From positions 1 to 8,925 of the forward strand of contig CANEUJ010000064.1 in the NCBI GenBank assembly GCA_947441745.1: DNA of 8,925 bases, in the 5' to 3' direction. A program made the translations under genes and the position numbers. This document shows positions 5,153 to 8,925 of this stretch, one piece after another. The number at the start of each line of letters is the position of its first letter. Position 1 is the stretch's first letter. Source of the DNA: Neisseriaceae bacterium. GTDB lineage: Bacteria > Pseudomonadota > Gammaproteobacteria > Burkholderiales > UBA11063. A model generated the notes under the pieces. That model was given only the letters and a program-made list of their open reading frames with translations. It searched no databases and was not told the origin of the DNA.

Positions 5153-7161
5153 CTAATACGCATTCCAGGTTTAGCCCCGTCATGAGGTTCTAATATATAA
5201 ATGCCACTATCTTTATCCTCAAAGCTAGCTGCTAATACCATCCCTTGACTAATTCCAAATTTCATCTTACGCGGTGCTAGGTTTGCTATCATAACCGTAT
5301 GTTTGCCAATTAATGAAGATGGATCATAAGCTTTTTTTATTCCCGCAAATATATTTCTTTGCTCAATCCCAATATCAAGTGTTAGCTGAATAAGCTTATC
5401 AGCACCTTCAACATGATTTGCAGCAACAATTTTTGCTACACGTAAATCAAGTTTACTGAAATCATCAATAGTGATTTCTGGAGCGATTGGTTCGTATTGT
5501 GAAGCAGGTGGAGTTATTGTGTCAGTCATTTCAGGTTTATTTGATTCAATTAAATTATCTACCATTTTTTGTTCAATCCTTGTTGCTAAATGAGTATAGT
5601 TGTTAATAGTATGTTCACCTAAGTTTGTGTTTAAATCTGACCATTGAAGTTGCTTGATATTTAAGAATGTTTCAATTTGTGCGACTATCTCTGGTACTAT
5701 TGGTTTTAGATAAATACTTATATATTTAAAAGCATTAATAAGTGTACTACATGTTTCATGTAATTCCAAACTTTTTGATTCATCACGTGCTAAAAGCCAG
5801 GGTTTAGTAGTATCAACATAGACGTTTATTTCATCAACCAATTGCATGATAACTTTGATTAGTTTTGCATATTCACGCTCTTCATAATATTGTACTATTA
5901 GATCTTGTGCATCAGTAATTTTTGATAATAATGCAGAGTTAGTAACATTATTTAGTTTATTACCAAACTGTTTACTTAAAAACCCACTACTTCTTGAGGC
6001 GATATTTATAAATTTGCCAACCAATTCAGAGTTTATGCGAGCAACAAAATCATCTAGTGAAAAATCAATATCTTCAATTTTGCTACCTAGTTTACTAGCA
6101 ATATAATAACGATAGTAGGTTGTTGATAAACCACTTTCAACATATTGTTTTGCAGTAATAAAAGTACCACGTGATTTAGACATTTTTTGACCATTGATAG
6201 TTAGAAAGCCGTGGACAAATAATCCATTTGGTGTCTTATAACCAGAGTTTTTTAAGACGCTAGGCCAAAATAGTGCATGAAAATATAGTATGTCTTTACC
6301 TAGGAAGTGATAAATTTCAGTAGTATCAGAATTCCATAATGAATAAAAATCAAGGTTGTTGTTATTGCAGTAGTTCATAAGGCTGCTCATATAACCAACT
6401 GGTGCATCAAGCCATACATAAAAATATTTATTGTCTGTGCCAGGAATTTGAAAGCCAAAATAAGGAGCATCGCGCGAAATATCCCAATCTTGTAACCCTA
6501 TTTCTAACCACTCCTTCATTTTGTTTTTAGCTTCACTTTGTAACCCAGAGTTTATCCATTCTGACAAGAACTCAGTGCATTCACTTAATTTAAAAAAATA
6601 ATGTTCAGATTGTCTAATTACTGGTTTACTGCCAGATACTGCAGAATAAGCATCAATTAATTCTGTTGGAGCGTATGTTGCACCGCATACTTCACAATTA
6701 TCCCCATATTGATCGACTGCCTTACATTTGGGGCAAGTGCCTTTGACAAATCTATCAGGTAAAAACATCTCCTTAGTTTCATCGTACAATTGATTGATCA
6801 CTTTTGTTGCTATTTTATTATTATCTTTTAGTTTTTCAAAAATATCGTATACTAATTCTTTACTTTCAGGTGAATTGGTTGTATAATAATTGTCATAGTT
6901 AATACCAAATGCCTTTAAATCTGCTGTATGTTCTTTGTATACACGTGCTATCATAGCTTCAGGGCTGATACCTAATTGCTCAGCTTTTAGCATAACTGGA
7001 GCTCCGTGAGTATCATCAGCACAGATAAAATAACAAGAATTTCCTTGCATTTTTTGGAAGCGTACCCATATATCTGCTTGTATATGTTCAAGCATGTGAC
7101 CGAGATGTATATCGCCATTGGCATAAGGTAGAGCACAAGTTACTATTAGGTTTTTATCCAT
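5149..7161 (-). CDS. metG: Methionine--tRNA ligase
   Basis: MetG charges tRNA-Met, both initiator and elongator, using ATP. The 670-residue protein has the full E. coli-type architecture. The Rossmann fold carries the HIGH-type motif HLGH at 19-22. The connective insertion has a zinc knuckle (Cys143, Cys146, Cys156, Cys159) in CPKC and CEVC. The KMSKS signature is at 326-330, and a helical anticodon-binding domain covers about 375-540. After a linker near 545-562 there is a C-terminal Trbp111-like tRNA-binding domain (about 563-670, with DFSKLDLRVAKI near its start) that promotes dimerisation. No signature residue is missing. It heads the minus-strand block and overlaps rdgB by 4 bp. Only 30 bp separate its start from mrp, and its ribosome site (AAGAAA) is weak. 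Confidence 0.97.
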   Translation of the reverse strand: MDKNLIVTCALPYANGDIHLGHMLEHIQADIWVRFQKMQGNSCYFICADDTHGAPVMLKAEQLGISPEAMIARVYKEHTADLKAFGINYDNYYTTNSPESKELVYDIFEKLKDNNKIATKVINQLYDETKEMFLPDRFVKGTCPKCKAVDQYGDNCEVCGATYAPTELIDAYSAVSGSKPVIRQSEHYFFKLSECTEFLSEWINSGLQSEAKNKMKEWLEIGLQDWDISRDAPYFGFQIPGTDNKYFYVWLDAPVGYMSSLMNYCNNNNLDFYSLWNSDTTEIYHFLGKDILYFHALFWPSVLKNSGYKTPNGLFVHGFLTINGQKMSKSRGTFITAKQYVESGLSTTYYRYYIASKLGSKIEDIDFSLDDFVARINSELVGKFINIASRSSGFLSKQFGNKLNNVTNSALLSKITDAQDLIVQYYEEREYAKLIKVIMQLVDEINVYVDTTKPWLLARDESKSLELHETCSTLINAFKYISIYLKPIVPEIVAQIETFLNIKQLQWSDLNTNLGEHTINNYTHLATRIEQKMVDNLIESNKPEMTDTITPPASQYEPIAPEITIDDFSKLDLRVAKIVAANHVEGADKLIQLTLDIGIEQRNIFAGIKKAYDPSSLIGKHTVMIANLAPRKMKFGISQGMVLAASFEDKDSGIYILEPHDGAKPGMRIR
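7118..7146 (+). promoter_or_regulatory. Candidate mrp promoter inside the metG 5' coding region
   Basis: TTGGCA (7118-7123, five of six -35 bases) and TACTAT (7141-7146, four of six -10 bases) are separated by exactly 17 bases. The -10 ends 45 bases before the mrp ATG. The whole promoter lies in the first codons of metG on the opposite strand. The 30-bp gap is too short to hold it. Confidence 0.45.
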
Positions 7162-7191
7162 TTACTATTTTCTTATTGAAAGCTAATTATT

Positions 7192-8067
7192 ATGAGCGAA
7201 AGATTACTCTCCCAATTTAAGACATCAATTATACCACATAAAGTTAAGAATGGCTTAGTTCGTATTGCAAACATTAAAAACATCATTGCTGTTACTTCAG
7301 GTAAGGGTGGTGTTGGTAAATCTACTACCGCTATTAACCTAGCTGTTAGCTTAGCAAGGCTTGGTCTAAAGATTGGGCTACTTGATGCTGATATTTATGG
7401 CCCTTCAATTCCTATGTTGGTGGGAGAGCGTGGTTTTAAGCCTGATGTTGCTGAAAATAAATTTGTACCTTTAAATAAATTTGGACTGGAAATATTATCT
7501 TTTGGTTTTTTAATCTCCGAAAAAGAACCAGCAATTTGGCGGGGAGCTATTGTAAATAAAGCACTTGATCAATTATTATTTGATACCATGTGGAGTGATC
7601 TTGATTGTCTAATAATTGATATGCCACCTGGAACAGGAGATGTTCATCTAACGATGTGTCAAAAAATGCCAATAACAGCAGTTGTTAGTGTTACTACTCC
7701 TCAAGATATAGCACTACTTGATGTGGCTAAGAGCCTTCAGATGTACAAAAAAATGGAAATACCATGCCTTGGCGTTATAGAAAACATGAGTATGCATATT
7801 TGTACCAACTGTGGTCAAGTGGATGAAATCTTTGGGAGTCTTGGTGGTAATAAACTAGCAAATGATTTTGCTGTTGAGTTACTAGCTAAATTACCACTAA
7901 ATAGAACCATAAGGGAGGGCAGTGATAGTGGGAGTCCTATAGCACTTAATGATAATCTTCCTGAAACTGCTATATATAAGGAGCTTGCTATTAATATACT
8001 TGATAAATTAAGCAAACTCCCGAAGGACTACTCGTCGCTATTAGGTAAGGTTAATGTTATAAAATAG
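7192..8067 (+). CDS. mrp: Mrp/ApbC-type iron-sulfur cluster carrier ATPase
   Basis: Mrp (ApbC) is a cytosolic P-loop ATPase that binds and delivers Fe-S clusters. The 291-residue protein has the deviant Walker A GKGGVGKST at 37-45, the LLDADIYGPS switch region at 63-72, DMPPGTGD at 143-150, and the CTNC pair Cys204/Cys207 that holds a bridging cluster in the dimer. It lacks the N-terminal MIP18/DUF59-type domain found in the 369-residue E. coli protein; only about 30 residues precede the ATPase core. Short Mrp proteins of this kind are known, so I read this as a domain variant and not a truncation. A GAAAG nine bases before the ATG serves as a modest ribosome site. The gene diverges from metG and its last 11 bp overlap the permease gene tail to tail. 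Confidence 0.94.
   Translation: MSERLLSQFKTSIIPHKVKNGLVRIANIKNIIAVTSGKGGVGKSTTAINLAVSLARLGLKIGLLDADIYGPSIPMLVGERGFKPDVAENKFVPLNKFGLEILSFGFLISEKEPAIWRGAIVNKALDQLLFDTMWSDLDCLIIDMPPGTGDVHLTMCQKMPITAVVSVTTPQDIALLDVAKSLQMYKKMEIPCLGVIENMSMHICTNCGQVDEIFGSLGGNKLANDFAVELLAKLPLNRTIREGSDSGSPIALNDNLPETAIYKELAINILDKLSKLPKDYSSLLGKVNVIK
7228..7236 (-). promoter_or_regulatory. Candidate extended -10 promoter of metG inside mrp
   Basis: On the minus strand the nine bases read TGGTATAAT: a perfect -10 with the TGn extension, which can compensate for a missing -35, and indeed no good -35 is seen. Initiation would be near 7221, giving a metG leader of about 60 bases. The element lies in the 5' coding part of mrp (codons 13-15). 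Confidence 0.5.
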
Positions 8068-8925
8068 AGTTATTACGAACAAACTTATAATATAACATAT
8101 ATAAGCAAAAGAATAATAAAGCACCATAGGCATCAAAAAACTCTAAAATGCTAAAATTGCCATAAAGCGAATAGCCTTGCCCCAAAATAATAAATGCGAT
8201 TAACAACATTGAAAAAATTGGGCCTACAGGAAATAGTATTGCTTTGTATTTTAGTACACTTAAATCTTTAATATGGTTTTTACGGAAACAATAGTGACAT
8301 AGTGCAATTCCAAACCAAGCAATAAACCCACAAGATGAGGATACATTTACCAGTCGTGTGAATAAGGCTCCATTACTAATTAAAGAAGACAGAAATACGG
8401 TAGAACCTACTAGTGCCGTTGCAATTAATGCATTAATTGGTAGGCCATAGCTTGTTATTTTTGAGAATATTTTTGGTGCTTGGTTGGTCTGTGACATATA
8501 CCATAGTGTCCGAGTGGCTGAATACATACTAGCATTTGCAGCAGATAAAATAGCTACCAAAATTACGAAGTTTAGTATATTAGCAGCGATACCACCATGC
8601 AAATAATGTGCAAAAACTAAAGTAAATGGACTAGCATTCACGCTGCTTTGATTCATTAGGCTTTTATCATTAAATGGTATTAGAAGGCTTATTATTAAAG
8701 TTGCAAGAATATAGAACATGAGTAAACGCCAAAATACACTTTTAACAGCTTTAGGAATGCTTTTTTCGGGGTCGCGTGCTTCTCCTGATGAAACTCCTAT
8801 TAACTCTGAACCTTGAAAAGAAAATCCAGCCGCTAAGAATACTGCAAAAAACCCACCAAGTCCTGCATGAAATGGCCCATCACTAATCGTCATATTATGT
8901 AATCCAAACTGTGGGGTTTTTAATA
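8057..8925 (-). CDS. LysP-type amino-acid permease, C-terminal part (5' end outside window)
   Basis: This is the C-terminal 289 residues or so of an APC-superfamily (AAT family) amino-acid/proton symporter. It aligns closely with E. coli LysP: GFSFQGSELIGVSSGEARDP, the VFWRLLMFYIL helix, SPFTLVF, LSAANASMYSATRTLWYM, GFIAWFGIALCHY and FPVGPIFS all have counterparts there. About seven hydrophobic segments are visible, corresponding to helices 6-12 of 12. An in-frame ATG at 8893 is internal: the frame stays open to the window edge and encodes LKTPQFGLHN before it, so the real start is off the right side. The carboxyl tail is a little shorter than in LysP. Lysine is the best guess for the substrate, but a related basic or neutral amino acid is possible. 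The stop overlaps the end of mrp. Confidence 0.88.
   Translation of the reverse strand, partial: LKTPQFGLHNMTISDGPFHAGLGGFFAVFLAAGFSFQGSELIGVSSGEARDPEKSIPKAVKSVFWRLLMFYILATLIISLLIPFNDKSLMNQSSVNASPFTLVFAHYLHGGIAANILNFVILVAILSAANASMYSATRTLWYMSQTNQAPKIFSKITSYGLPINALIATALVGSTVFLSSLISNGALFTRLVNVSSSCGFIAWFGIALCHYCFRKNHIKDLSVLKYKAILFPVGPIFSMLLIAFIILGQGYSLYGNFSILEFFDAYGALLFFCLYMLYYKFVRNNSIL

Noticed and set aside
7162..7191. T-box or SAM-type riboswitch before metG
   Set aside because: The predicted leader of about 60 bases is mostly mrp coding sequence and shows no conserved T-box or S-box pattern; the gap itself is 30 bp.
8057..8893. Permease as a complete 278-residue protein starting at 8893
   Set aside because: The frame is open to the window edge and the residues before the ATG continue the LysP-like sequence. 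Five helices would be missing, so the gene is cut by the window.

Overview
The window is AT-rich (about one third G+C by eye) and carries a compact run of bacterial housekeeping genes. MetG resembles the 677-residue E. coli type: a single four-cysteine zinc knuckle, a KMSKS loop and a fused C-terminal tRNA-binding domain. metG and mrp (apbC) lie head to head, and this arrangement is common in Gammaproteobacteria. With the low G+C and the dispersed palindromic repeats, this suggests a low-GC gammaproteobacterium, perhaps host-associated (Francisella- or Legionella-like). A low-GC betaproteobacterium cannot be excluded. The genus is not resolved.

Layout. Positions 1-390 hold no credible gene. 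They contain two complete copies of a 130-bp palindromic repeat, the right end of a third copy at the window edge, and a decayed tail of a fourth. A minus-strand gene (391-1380) encodes an exported protein of unknown function with paired cysteines. Diverging from it, queH (1512-2171, plus) encodes an epoxyqueuosine reductase. Then comes a tight minus-strand block read from right to left: metG, rdgB (4-bp ATGA overlap), a single-domain rhodanese (18-bp gap), a Methyltransf_32-type SAM methyltransferase (15-bp gap), and, after 73 bp with its own possible promoter, a questin-oxidase-like (DUF4243) protein. mrp (plus) diverges from metG across only 30 bp, and its 3' end overlaps by 11 bp the 3' end of a LysP-type amino-acid permease whose N-terminal half lies beyond the right edge.

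Functional links. MetG charges tRNA-Met, RdgB removes deaminated purine nucleotides, QueH completes queuosine in the tRNA anticodon, and Mrp carries Fe-S clusters; QueH is itself an Fe-S enzyme. The rhodanese, the methyltransferase and the DUF4243 protein are co-directional with metG-rdgB but have no assigned substrate. They are the least understood genes of the core block.

Nothing here looks like a defence system, prophage, CRISPR array or secretion system. The points most worth a second look are the mosaic repeat cluster, the metG and mrp promoters that appear to sit inside each other's coding sequence, and the uncharacterised passengers downstream of metG-rdgB.
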